Under the pieces are notes generated by a model. The model ran no database searches. It saw nothing but the letters and a program-made list of their open reading frames with translations, and was not told the DNA's origin. The translations under genes were made by a program, and so were the position numbers. 64,000 nt of DNA from Stenotrophomonas sepilia (GTDB lineage: Bacteria; Pseudomonadota; Gammaproteobacteria; Xanthomonadales; Xanthomonadaceae): positions 53,268-117,267 of the forward strand of contig NZ_LXXZ01000056.1 in NCBI RefSeq assembly GCF_003244875.1. The letters are read 5' to 3'. Positions 37,147-44,901 of this stretch are shown piece by piece (the first letter of the stretch is position 1; the number at the start of each line of letters is the position of its first letter).

Positions 37147-38493
37147 ATGTCCTCCACCCTCATCACCAACGCCCGCATGGTCAACGAAGGCCGCACCTTC
37201 GATGGTGACCTGCGCATCGAGAACGGCCGCATCGCGCAGATCGGCAGCGGGCTCGCGCCGCGCGACGGCGAGCAGGTGGTGGACGCGGCCGGGCGCTGGC
37301 TGCTGCCCGGCATGATCGATGACCAGGTGCACTTCCGCGAACCGGGCCTGACCCACAAGGGCGACATCGCCAGCGAATCGGCGGCCGCCGTGGCCGGTGG
37401 CCTGACCAGCTTCATGGACATGCCCAACACCAACCCGCCGACGCTGGATTCAACCATCCTGGAAGCCAAGTACGAGCTCGCGCGCGGCCGCGCCTGGGCC
37501 AACTACGGTTTCTACCACGGTGCCAGCAATGACAACCTGGACGCGATCCGTGCCCTGGACCCGAAGAAGGCCCCGGGCGTGAAGGTGTTCATGGGTGCTT
37601 CGACCGGCAACATGCTGGTCGACAACCCGGAAACGCTGGACGCGATCTTCCGCGAATGCCCGACCCCGATCATCACGCACTGCGAAGACACGCCGATGAT
37701 CGATGCCAACCTCAAGGCCTTCCAGGAAAAGTACGGCGATGCGCTGACCCCGGACATGCACCCGGACATCCGTTCGCGCGAAGCCTGCATCAAGTCGACC
37801 CGCCTGGCAATGTCGCTGGCACGCAAGCACGGCACCCGCCTGCACGTACTGCACATCTCCACCGCCGATGAGCTGGCGCTGTTCGAGAAGGGCCCGCTGA
37901 TCCGCGCCGATGGCAGCCGCAAGCAGATCACCGCCGAAACCTGCGTGCACTTCCTGCACTTCGCGCGCCCGGACTACGCGACCAAGGGCAACCTGATCAA
38001 ATGCAACCCGGCGATCAAGGAAGTGTCCGACCGCGAGGCAATCACCGCTGCCTTGGCCGATGACGTGCTGGACGTGCTGGCCACCGACCACGCGCCACAT
38101 ACCTGGGAAGAGAAGCAGAAGCCCTACGCGCAGGCGCCGTCGGGCCTGCCGCTGGTGCAGTACGCGCTGGTGGCCGCGCTGGAGCGGGTGCACGAAGGCA
38201 AGCTGACCCGCGAGCAGGTGGTGCAGAAATTCGCACATGCGCCGGCGCAGCTGTTCGACGTGGAAGAACGCGGCTTCCTGCGCGAAGGCTACTTTGCCGA
38301 CCTGGTGCTGGTGGAGGACGTGCCGTTCACCGTCAAGCGCGAGGACGTGCTGTCCAAGTGCGGCTGGTCGCCGTTCGAAGGCACCACTTTCCGCTCGCGC
38401 ATCGCCTCCACCTGGGTCAACGGCCAGCTGGTGTGGGACGGCAGCAAGCTGGTGGGTGAGCCCGCCGGCCAGCGCATGACCTACGACCGCTGA
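37147..38493 (+). CDS. pyrC: Dihydroorotase
   Basis: Third step of pyrimidine synthesis, cyclising carbamoyl aspartate. 448 aa amidohydrolase of the long (class I-like) type: metal motif DQVHFREPG near residue 58, HCED, LHISTA and the catalytic Asp in ATDHAPH. E. coli PyrC is only about 348 aa and belongs to another class. ATG at 37147 directly after yidD; its TGA shares bases with the next ATG (TGATG). Confidence 0.92.
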   Translation: MSSTLITNARMVNEGRTFDGDLRIENGRIAQIGSGLAPRDGEQVVDAAGRWLLPGMIDDQVHFREPGLTHKGDIASESAAAVAGGLTSFMDMPNTNPPTLDSTILEAKYELARGRAWANYGFYHGASNDNLDAIRALDPKKAPGVKVFMGASTGNMLVDNPETLDAIFRECPTPIITHCEDTPMIDANLKAFQEKYGDALTPDMHPDIRSREACIKSTRLAMSLARKHGTRLHVLHISTADELALFEKGPLIRADGSRKQITAETCVHFLHFARPDYATKGNLIKCNPAIKEVSDREAITAALADDVLDVLATDHAPHTWEEKQKPYAQAPSGLPLVQYALVAALERVHEGKLTREQVVQKFAHAPAQLFDVEERGFLREGYFADLVLVEDVPFTVKREDVLSKCGWSPFEGTTFRSRIASTWVNGQLVWDGSKLVGEPAGQRMTYDR

Positions 38494-39341
38494 TGCGTTC
38501 GGCACTGATGATCGGGGCGCTGCTGCTGGCCGCGCCCCTGCTCTGCACATCTTCGGCCAACGCGCAGGATGGCATTGGCAGCCTGATCGACAGCCGCGTG
38601 GTGTTCCCGGCCAGTGCCTCGCAGGGCGCGCTGGTGATCGGCAAGGTGCCCGCAGGCAGTCGCGTGCAGTACGCCGGCCGCCAGCTGCGGGTGAGCGGCT
38701 ACGGCAGCGTGGTGTTCGGCATCGGCCGCGACGAGAAGGGTCCGCTGCGCATACAGGTGCAACGCCCCGATGGTGGCAGCGAGACCGCGACCATTGCGGT
38801 AACGCCGCGCGACTGGCCCACCGAGCGGGTGAACGGCGTGCCGCCGAAGACGGTCAATCCGCCGGCGGCGATTGCCGAGCGGATCAAGCGCGAACAGGCG
38901 CAGGTGACCGCCGCACGTGCCCGCGATGACGACCGCACCGACTTCACCCAGACCTTCATCTGGCCGGTACAGGGCCGCATCAGCGGCCGCTTCGGCAATG
39001 CGCGCGTCTACAACGGGCAGCCGGGGGCCGGCCACTCCGGCATGGACATCGCGGCGCCGACCGGCACCCCGGTGAAGGCGCCGGCGGCCGGCATCGTGAC
39101 CTTCGCTGGGCCGGACCTGTACCTGACCGGTGGCACGCTACTGCTCGACCACGGCTTCGGGGTCAGTTCCAATTTCCTGCACCTTTCGCGCATCGACGTA
39201 AAAGTTGGCGACCGTGTGGAGCAGGGCCAGGTGATCGCTGCCGTCGGCGCCACCGGCCGTGCCACCGGCCCGCACCTGCACTGGGGCATGAACTGGTTCG
39301 ACACCCGCATCGACCCGTTGCTGGTGCTGGAACGCAAATAA
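38493..39341 (+). CDS. M23 family metallopeptidase
   Basis: 282 aa, secreted: signal peptide cut near SANAQDG. The C-terminal LytM domain (about 150-280) has the zinc motifs HSGMDIA and HLHWG, so it should be an active peptidoglycan endopeptidase cutting stem-peptide crosslinks. The N-terminal half is a beta-rich domain as in periplasmic LytM proteins of this group. Coupled to pyrC by a shared base. A REP pair follows three bases after its stop. Confidence 0.88.
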   Translation: MRSALMIGALLLAAPLLCTSSANAQDGIGSLIDSRVVFPASASQGALVIGKVPAGSRVQYAGRQLRVSGYGSVVFGIGRDEKGPLRIQVQRPDGGSETATIAVTPRDWPTERVNGVPPKTVNPPAAIAERIKREQAQVTAARARDDDRTDFTQTFIWPVQGRISGRFGNARVYNGQPGAGHSGMDIAAPTGTPVKAPAAGIVTFAGPDLYLTGGTLLLDHGFGVSSNFLHLSRIDVKVGDRVEQGQVIAAVGATGRATGPHLHWGMNWFDTRIDPLLVLERK

Positions 39342-39343
39342 CG

Positions 39344-39416
39344 GTAGTGCCGGCCGCTGGCCGGCAACCGCATGAATTCTGCAGTGCCCGAGCTGCCGGC
39401 CAGCGGCCGGCACTAC
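39344..39416. repeat. SMAG REP pair between convergent genes
   Basis: Inverted pair GTAGTGCCGGCC-GCT-GGCCGGCA ... CTAC, same subtype as 5548 and 28128, lying between the ends of the M23 peptidase gene and the minus-strand gene at 39429. Confidence 0.88.
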
Positions 39417-39428
39417 CAGACAGTTGGA

Positions 39429-40133
39429 TCAACCGCGGGCAGCCCACCACACGCGCAGCAACGTGCGCACCGGGGTGGCTTCGATTGGCTTGCCTGCGGC
39501 CTGCGCGGCAACGCGGGCGCGCGCCAGGCTCGACCACACGCGCCGCGGGCGCGGGCCCGGCACGCGGCTGCCCCATCCTTTCAACAGGTACTGGGCCCAG
39601 CGCTGCGCGGCCGTGCTGGAATCCTCATCCAACAGGCTGCGCGGCACACCGGCCACGCCGGCGTCCTGCAGGCGCTGGGCCAGGGTCTGCAGCTGCACCG
39701 CACGACCGGCGCCGGTGCGCGGCTTGTCGGCAAACAAGGCCGCTTCCACTGCGGCCACGGCGTCGGCGTAATTGACCAGCGCACGCTCGGCACCGGCTGC
39801 ATCCAGCGCAACGGTACGCGCTTCAACGAGGTCCGGCAGTGCTTCGGCCAGTTGCACCCACGGCGCACGCACCGGCTCCAGCAGACGGCCCAGCGGATGG
39901 CGCGAACGATGCCCTGCCCAGCTGCGCAGCTCCTCGCCCCACCACGCCAGCTTGGCATCGGCGGGCAGCGGATCGCCGCTGGTGTTGAGCATGTCGTCGA
40001 ACTCCTGCAGCAGCGCAAACCACGCCACTGCGAGCTCGCGTTGCGGTTCGGCCACGAACGGGGCGGCCACCGACCATTCCGGCCAACGGCTGCGCCACTT
40101 GTCGAGGAAACTGTCCAGCGCGGTACTGCTCAC
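39429..40133 (-). CDS. Squalene/phytoene synthase-like protein, function unknown
   Basis: 234 aa, all-helical. LLQEFDDMLN and KLAWWGEELR resemble the first aspartate-rich helix and following helix of the squalene/phytoene synthase fold, but the protein is shorter than active synthases (about 280-350 aa) and a second intact DxxxD motif is not evident. It may be a non-catalytic relative. It lies 11 bases after gph in a minus-strand run (ubiG-gph-this gene), so a link to ubiquinone or isoprenoid metabolism is possible but unproven. Confidence 0.6.
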   Translation of the reverse strand: MSSTALDSFLDKWRSRWPEWSVAAPFVAEPQRELAVAWFALLQEFDDMLNTSGDPLPADAKLAWWGEELRSWAGHRSRHPLGRLLEPVRAPWVQLAEALPDLVEARTVALDAAGAERALVNYADAVAAVEAALFADKPRTGAGRAVQLQTLAQRLQDAGVAGVPRSLLDEDSSTAAQRWAQYLLKGWGSRVPGPRPRRVWSSLARARVAAQAAGKPIEATPVRTLLRVWWAARG

Positions 40134-40144
40134 TACGGGATTCC

Positions 40145-40840
40145 TTACGGCTGGGCCGGGGCTGCCGGCCGGGTCGGCCAGAGACTGGCCAGTTGCAGAA
40201 GTTCAGCGTTCTCGACCAGCACGTCGGCCTGCCAGGCCAGCGGATCGTCGCTTTGCAGGCGGTAGCCCCACAGCGCCGCCACCGACGGCATCGCGGCAGC
40301 ACGTGCAGCGATGATGTCGCGCTCGTCATCACCCACGTACACGCAGTCTTCGGCGGCCATGCCAATGGCCTGCGCAGCGTGCAGCAGTGGAAGCGGGTGC
40401 GGCTTGCGCTCGGCCAGGCTGTCACCGCCGACCAGCACCGCGCAGCGCTGCTGCCAACCCTGCTGCGGCAGGATCAGGCGCGCCAGGTACTCCGGCTTGT
40501 TGGTGACGATGCCCCATACCGTACCGGCCTCATCCAGCGCGGCGAGCATGCCGGCCACGCCGTCGAACAGCACCGCGTGCTGGCCGATCAGCGCTTCGTA
40601 GCGCTGCAGGAATTCCGGGATCAATGCATCGCGCGCAGCGGCATCCAGGTCCGGGAAAGCGGCCCCGACCATCGCGCGCGAGCCCTTGGAGACCACCGGC
40701 CGCAGCTGCGCCGGATCGATCGCTGCCCGGCCCCGCTCGGCCAGCATCGCATTGCAGGTGGCGACGAAGTCCGGCGCGCTGTCCAGCAACGTGCCATCCA
40801 GGTCGAACAGCACCGCACGCGGGAAGCGGGCGGAGGTCAT
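40145..40840 (-). CDS. gph: Phosphoglycolate phosphatase-like HAD hydrolase
   Basis: 231-aa haloacid dehalogenase hydrolase: motif [11 protein letters not shown], motif II IVTNKP, motif III with Lys in ERKPHP, and motif IV GDDERD. The set fits phosphoglycolate phosphatase. In xanthomonads this gene follows ubiG, as here; its start overlaps the ubiG stop (ATGA). Salvage of phosphoglycolate from DNA repair is the family role; the exact substrate is not proven. Confidence 0.85.
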   Translation of the reverse strand: MTSARFPRAVLFDLDGTLLDSAPDFVATCNAMLAERGRAAIDPAQLRPVVSKGSRAMVGAAFPDLDAAARDALIPEFLQRYEALIGQHAVLFDGVAGMLAALDEAGTVWGIVTNKPEYLARLILPQQGWQQRCAVLVGGDSLAERKPHPLPLLHAAQAIGMAAEDCVYVGDDERDIIAARAAAMPSVAALWGYRLQSDDPLAWQADVLVENAELLQLASLWPTRPAAPAQP

Positions 40841-41553
40841 GCCGGCTTGACCGCGTAGGCCAGGTAGTTGATGTCGGTGCGGCTGCTCAGGCGGGCATGG
40901 TTGCGCCACGGCTCGTAGGCCATGCCGCTGACATCCACCAGCTGCAGGTCGGCCTCGCGCAGCCAGCGCGCCAGCTCGGCCGGCTTGATGAATTCCTGGT
41001 AGTGGTGGGTGCCCCTGGGCAGCAGCCGCGCCACGTACTCGGCGCCGACAATCGCCACCGCGAAGGCGGCCGCGGTGCGGTTGATGGTCGACAGGAACAG
41101 GTGGCCGCCCGGCTTCAGCAGGCGCTTGCAGGCGTCGATGATCGCGCCCGGGTCTGGCACGTGCTCCAGCATTTCCATGCAGGTGACCACGTCGAAACTT
41201 CCCGGCTGCTCGGCGGCCAGATCCTCGGCGGCCTGCACGCGGTAGTCGACCTTGGCGCCGCTTTCCAGCGCATGCAGGCGCGCGACCTTCACCAGTCCCG
41301 GGGCCAGGTCGATGGCGGTGACGTCGGCGCCGGCCTGCGCCAGCGCTTCGCTCAGCAGCCCGCCACCGCAGCCGATGTCGAGCACGCGCGCGCCACGCAA
41401 CGGTACGCGGTCGGCCACGTACTTCAGGCGCACCGGGTTCAGCGCATGCAGCGGCTTCTGCGGGCCGTCAGCGTCCCACCAGCGGTTGGCCAGCGCGGCG
41501 AACTTGTCCAGCTCGGCCTGATCGAAATTGGAGGAAGCGTGGGGGGCAGTCAT
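40837..41553 (-). CDS. ubiG: Ubiquinone biosynthesis O-methyltransferase UbiG
   Basis: SAM-dependent enzyme making both O-methylations in ubiquinone synthesis. 238 aa with the SAM motif [13 protein letters not shown], the family start [18 protein letters not shown], and [12 protein letters not shown] near the C-terminus. It feeds the quinone pool used by cytochrome bd. Transcribed with gph. Confidence 0.94.
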   Translation of the reverse strand: MTAPHASSNFDQAELDKFAALANRWWDADGPQKPLHALNPVRLKYVADRVPLRGARVLDIGCGGGLLSEALAQAGADVTAIDLAPGLVKVARLHALESGAKVDYRVQAAEDLAAEQPGSFDVVTCMEMLEHVPDPGAIIDACKRLLKPGGHLFLSTINRTAAAFAVAIVGAEYVARLLPRGTHHYQEFIKPAELARWLREADLQLVDVSGMAYEPWRNHARLSSRTDINYLAYAVKPA

Positions 41554-41577
41554 GAGGGGTCCTTGCGGCGCCAGGGA

Positions 41578-42921
41578 TCAGGCGCGGATATGACGGATGC
41601 GCTCGCGCCACTGGCGCGCGTTGGCGATGATGCCCGGCAGGTCCATGCCGACCAGCTCGCGCTGCACCAGCTTCGGCTTGCCGGCGATCCAGACGTCGCT
41701 GACCTGCTGGCGGCCGGTGGCATACACCAGCTGCGACAGCACGTTGTGCAGCGGCTGGGTTTCCAGCGCCGACAGGTCGACACAGACCAGGTCGGCCTGC
41801 TTGCCGACTTCGATCGAACCGATGCGGTCAGCAAAGCCCAGCGCACGGGCGCCGCCCAGCGTCGCTGCGCGCAGCGTGGTGGCCGCGTCCAGCGCGGTGG
41901 CATCATCGGCCACGGCCTTGGCCAGGATCGCTGCGGTACGGTTCTCGCTGAACATGTCCAGGTCGTTGTTGCTGGCGCAGCCATCGGTGCCGATCGCCAG
42001 GTTCACGCCGGCGCGCTGCAGGGCGCAGGCCGGGCAGAAACCGGAGGCCAGCTTCAGGTTCGATTCCGGGCAATGCACCACGCTGACGCCGCGTTCGGCG
42101 CACAGGTGGATTTCCGCATCGGTCAGCTGGGTCATGTGCACCGCGATCAGGCGGTCGTTGACCAGGCCGAGCCGATCCAGCCGCGCCAGCGGGCGCTGGC
42201 CGTGCAGCTTGATCGAATCGTTGATCTCCTGCGCGGTCTCGTGGGTATGCAGGTGCACCTGCATGTCGAGCTGGTCGGACAGCATCCGCACCCGCTCGAA
42301 GTTGGCATCGTTGACCGTGTACGGCGCATGCGGCGCGAACGCGGTGCCGATCAGCGGATCGGTGCGCCACTGATCATGCAGTTCACCGGCCTTGGCGAAG
42401 TATTCGTCGTCGGTCCTGGCCCAGGCGGTGGGGAAATCGATGATGACCGCGCCAACCAGTGCGCGGAAACCGTGCTTCTTGTAGACCGCAGCCTGCACGT
42501 CGCCGAAGAAGTAGTTCTCGTTGGCACAGGTGGTGCCGCCGCGCAGCATCTCGGCGATGGCCAGGGTGGTGCCGTCGGCGACGAACTCGGGGCCGATCAC
42601 CGCCGCTTCCACCGGCCAGATGTGCTGCTGCAGCCAGGTCATCAGCGGCAGGTCGTCGGCGACGCCGCGCAGCAGGGTCATCGGGTTGTGCGTGTGCGCG
42701 TTGACCAGGCCCGGCATCAGCGCCGACTCGGGGCGGCTGACCACCTGTGCGGCACGGAAGCGTGCGCGCGCCTCGGCACGCGGCAGGATGGCCACGATCT
42801 CGCTGCCACGCACGGCAACGGCATGGTCTTCCAGCACCACCGCATGCGGCTCGATCGGAACGACATGACCGGCTTCGATGAGCAGGTCGCAGGCTTCGGG
42901 GAGGTGCGGGCTATCGCTCAT
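41578..42921 (-). CDS. mtaD: 5-methylthioadenosine/S-adenosylhomocysteine deaminase-like amidohydrolase
   Basis: 447-aa TRZ/ATZ-family amidohydrolase. Zinc motif NAHTHNPMTLLRG, then HLHTHE, VHCPESNLKLASG and GTDGCASNNDLD, the set found in MTA/SAH deaminases. Expected product from methylthioadenosine is methylthioinosine. It precedes ubiG by 24 bases; ubiG releases S-adenosylhomocysteine, so clearing SAH would suit the neighbour (inference). Confidence 0.85.
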   Translation of the reverse strand: MSDSPHLPEACDLLIEAGHVVPIEPHAVVLEDHAVAVRGSEIVAILPRAEARARFRAAQVVSRPESALMPGLVNAHTHNPMTLLRGVADDLPLMTWLQQHIWPVEAAVIGPEFVADGTTLAIAEMLRGGTTCANENYFFGDVQAAVYKKHGFRALVGAVIIDFPTAWARTDDEYFAKAGELHDQWRTDPLIGTAFAPHAPYTVNDANFERVRMLSDQLDMQVHLHTHETAQEINDSIKLHGQRPLARLDRLGLVNDRLIAVHMTQLTDAEIHLCAERGVSVVHCPESNLKLASGFCPACALQRAGVNLAIGTDGCASNNDLDMFSENRTAAILAKAVADDATALDAATTLRAATLGGARALGFADRIGSIEVGKQADLVCVDLSALETQPLHNVLSQLVYATGRQQVSDVWIAGKPKLVQRELVGMDLPGIIANARQWRERIRHIRA

Positions 42922-42965
42922 GCGGGCTCACTGGCTGGGGGCGGCGAGATACTTCTGGGGAACAC

Positions 42966-43128
42966 GCCCCTGAGTCAGGGGCTGCCGCGAAGCGGCGGGG
43001 TCTGGAGACCCGTGAAGCGCGGCCCATGATCTGCCGAAGCAGATCATGGGAGCGCCAGCGCGAATGCACTGGCGCGTATCCGAGCATGGCTCGGCTCTAC
43101 AGCAAGGTCGGCCTGCGGCCGGAACCTT
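42966..43128. repeat. Cluster of seven consecutive hairpins downstream of efp
   Basis: Back-to-back palindromes: GCCCCTGA-G-TCAGGGGC (42966-42982); GCCGC-GAA-GCGGC (42984-42996); GGGTCT-GG-AGACCC (42998-43011); CCCATGATCTGC-CGAA-GCAGATCATGGG (43023-43050); GCGCCAG...CTGGCGC (43052-43075); CCGAGC-ATG-GCTCGG then CTCTAC (43080-43100, REP-like); AAGGT...ACCTT (43104-43128). The 205-base gap holds little else. Confidence 0.8.
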
Positions 43129-43693
43129 ATTTGACGCGTGCGGAGTATTCGCCCGAACGCGTGTCGACACGGATCACTTCGTCCTGGTTGACGAACAGCG
43201 GCACGCGCACCACGGCACCGGTTTCCAGGGTGGCCGGCTTGCCGCCGCCGCCCGAGGTGTCGCCACGGACGCCCGGATCGGTTTCGGTGATCTTCAGTTC
43301 GACGAAGTTCGGCGGCTGAACGAAGATCGGCTCGCCATTCCACAGGGTGACCACGCAGGACTCTTCGCCCTTCAGCCACTTCTCGGCGCCGCCCATGCCA
43401 GCCTTGGTGGCCTGGACCTGCTCGAAGGACTCCGGATCCATGAAGTGCCAGTATTCGCCGTCGCTGTACATGAAGTTCATGTCGGTATCGACGACGTCGG
43501 CTGCATCCAGCGAGTCGGTCGACTTCATGGTCACTTCCTGGGTACGCCCGTCCTTGATCAGGCGGTACTTCACGCGGGTGAAGGCCTGGCCCTTGCCCGG
43601 CTTGACGTATTCGGTGTCGATGATGACGGCCGGTTGGTTGTTGACCAGGATCTTCATCCCGTTCTTGACGTCGTTCATGCCGTAGCTGGCCAT
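43127..43693 (-). CDS. efp: Elongation factor P
   Basis: Relieves ribosome stalling at polyproline. 188 aa, three OB-like domains. The modified residue is Lys34 in KPGKGQAF, matching the beta-lysylated form, and the divergent neighbour epmB encodes the enzyme making the beta-lysine. The C-terminus [14 protein letters not shown] is typical. The partner epmA is not in this window. Seven hairpins follow the gene. Confidence 0.96.
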   Translation of the reverse strand: MASYGMNDVKNGMKILVNNQPAVIIDTEYVKPGKGQAFTRVKYRLIKDGRTQEVTMKSTDSLDAADVVDTDMNFMYSDGEYWHFMDPESFEQVQATKAGMGGAEKWLKGEESCVVTLWNGEPIFVQPPNFVELKITETDPGVRGDTSGGGGKPATLETGAVVRVPLFVNQDEVIRVDTRSGEYSARVK

Positions 43694-43750
43694 GCGTAAA
43701 CTCCTGAGTGGCAGAAACGCCGCGGGTGCGGCGAGCCGTTAGAATGGAAA

Positions 43751-43780
43751 GCCCACCGGATGCCGGTGGGCGACTGTTTT
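43751..43780 (+). promoter_or_regulatory. Hairpin with T-run in front of epmB
   Basis: Perfect stem GCCCACCGG-ATG-CCGGTGGGC (43751-43771), then GACTG and TTTTT. It lies between the divergent efp and epmB starts. In the frame starting at the ATG at 43744 it encodes Ser-Pro-Pro-Asp-Ala-Gly-Gly. It could act as a weak terminator or as a translation control element; on the minus strand it is followed by TTTCC only. Confidence 0.5.
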
Positions 43781-43789
43781 TCTGCCCCC

Positions 43790-44830
43790 ATGATAACCGC
43801 AGGCCCCCTCTCCATGCAGCTTTCCGCCTTCCCCCGGCCCCAGTCGCCAGGCGCGCCCGTGCGCTGGCAGCAGCTCTGGCGCCAGGCGCTGCGCGACCCC
43901 CACGCCCTGCTGGCCCGGCTGCAGCTGGACCCGGCGGCGCTGGGTGTCTCGGAGGCGGCCATGAACCAGTTCGCACTGCGCGTGCCCGAGGGCTTCGTGG
44001 CCCGCATGCGTGTGGGCGATGCGGCCGACCCGCTGCTGCGCCAGGTGCTGCCGATCGACGAGGAAATGCGCCCGGCGCCCGGGTTCAGCTTCGACGCGGT
44101 GGGCGATGGTGCCGCCAGGAAGGCCACCGGCGTCATCCAGAAGTACCGTGGCCGCGCCCTGCTGGTCGCCACGGGCAGCTGCGCGATCAACTGCCGCTAC
44201 TGCTTCCGCCGCCACTTCGACTATGCCGCGGAGAACGCCGCCAAGGGTGGCTGGCAGGAGGCCGTAGCCGCCATCGCGGCCGACCCGGACATCGATGAGG
44301 TGATCCTGTCCGGCGGTGACCCGTTGTCACTGGCCACGCACAAGCTGGTCGAGCTGACCGACGCCCTGCGCGCGATTCCGCATATCCGCCGCCTGCGCAT
44401 CCATACCCGGCTGCCGATCGTGCTGCCGGAACGCGTGGACGATGAACTGGTGTGCTGGCTGGGCAGCCTGCCATGGCCGCTGGCGATCGTGGTCCACGCC
44501 AATCACGCCAATGAATTCGACGCCAGCGTGGACGCGGCGATGGCCCGCCTGCGCGGCGTCGGCGCCCAGCTGCTGAACCAGGCGGTACTGCTGCGCGGGG
44601 TCAACGACAGCGTGCAGGCCCTGCAGGACCTGAGCGAGCGCAGCTTCGCCGCCGGCGTGCTGCCCTACTACCTGCACCAGCTGGACCGGGTCGAAGGCGT
44701 GGCCCACTTCGAAGTGGATGATGCCCAGGCCAAGGCACTGATTGCCGGCCTGACCGCACGCCTGTCCGGTTATCTGATCCCGAAACTGGTGCGCGAACTG
44801 CCCGGCGACCCGAGCAAGCGCCCGCTGTAA
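43790..44830 (+). CDS. epmB: EF-P beta-lysylation protein EpmB
   Basis: Radical-SAM lysine 2,3-aminomutase that converts alpha- to beta-lysine for EF-P Lys34. 346 aa from this start; the cluster motif CAINCRYC gives Cys131, Cys135 and Cys138, and ILSGGDPLSL and RIHTRLPIVLP are typical of KamA-like enzymes. Start uncertain: ATGs at 43760, 43790 and 43814 are all in frame and none has a clear ribosome site. 43814 would give the length closest to E. coli. 43790 avoids the hairpin that contains the 43760 ATG. Confidence 0.92.
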   Translation: MITAGPLSMQLSAFPRPQSPGAPVRWQQLWRQALRDPHALLARLQLDPAALGVSEAAMNQFALRVPEGFVARMRVGDAADPLLRQVLPIDEEMRPAPGFSFDAVGDGAARKATGVIQKYRGRALLVATGSCAINCRYCFRRHFDYAAENAAKGGWQEAVAAIAADPDIDEVILSGGDPLSLATHKLVELTDALRAIPHIRRLRIHTRLPIVLPERVDDELVCWLGSLPWPLAIVVHANHANEFDASVDAAMARLRGVGAQLLNQAVLLRGVNDSVQALQDLSERSFAAGVLPYYLHQLDRVEGVAHFEVDDAQAKALIAGLTARLSGYLIPKLVRELPGDPSKRPL

Positions 44831-44894
44831 AAAAAGGGACGGAGGGGATTAAGTCGCAAATGCATAAGCGACTTAATCCCCTCCGTCCCCTTTT
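44831..44894. terminator. Long inverted repeat between epmB and GGDEF-EAL gene
   Basis: Two 27-base arms (AAAA.GGGACGGAGGGG and continuing ATTAAGTCGC) pair with one mismatch around a 10-base loop. A-rich at the start and TTTT at the end, it can terminate both convergent genes. The GGGACGGAGGGGATTAAGTCG core recalls a repeat I have seen in other xanthomonad genomes. Confidence 0.82.
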
Positions 44895-44901
44895 GTGTCG
44901 G

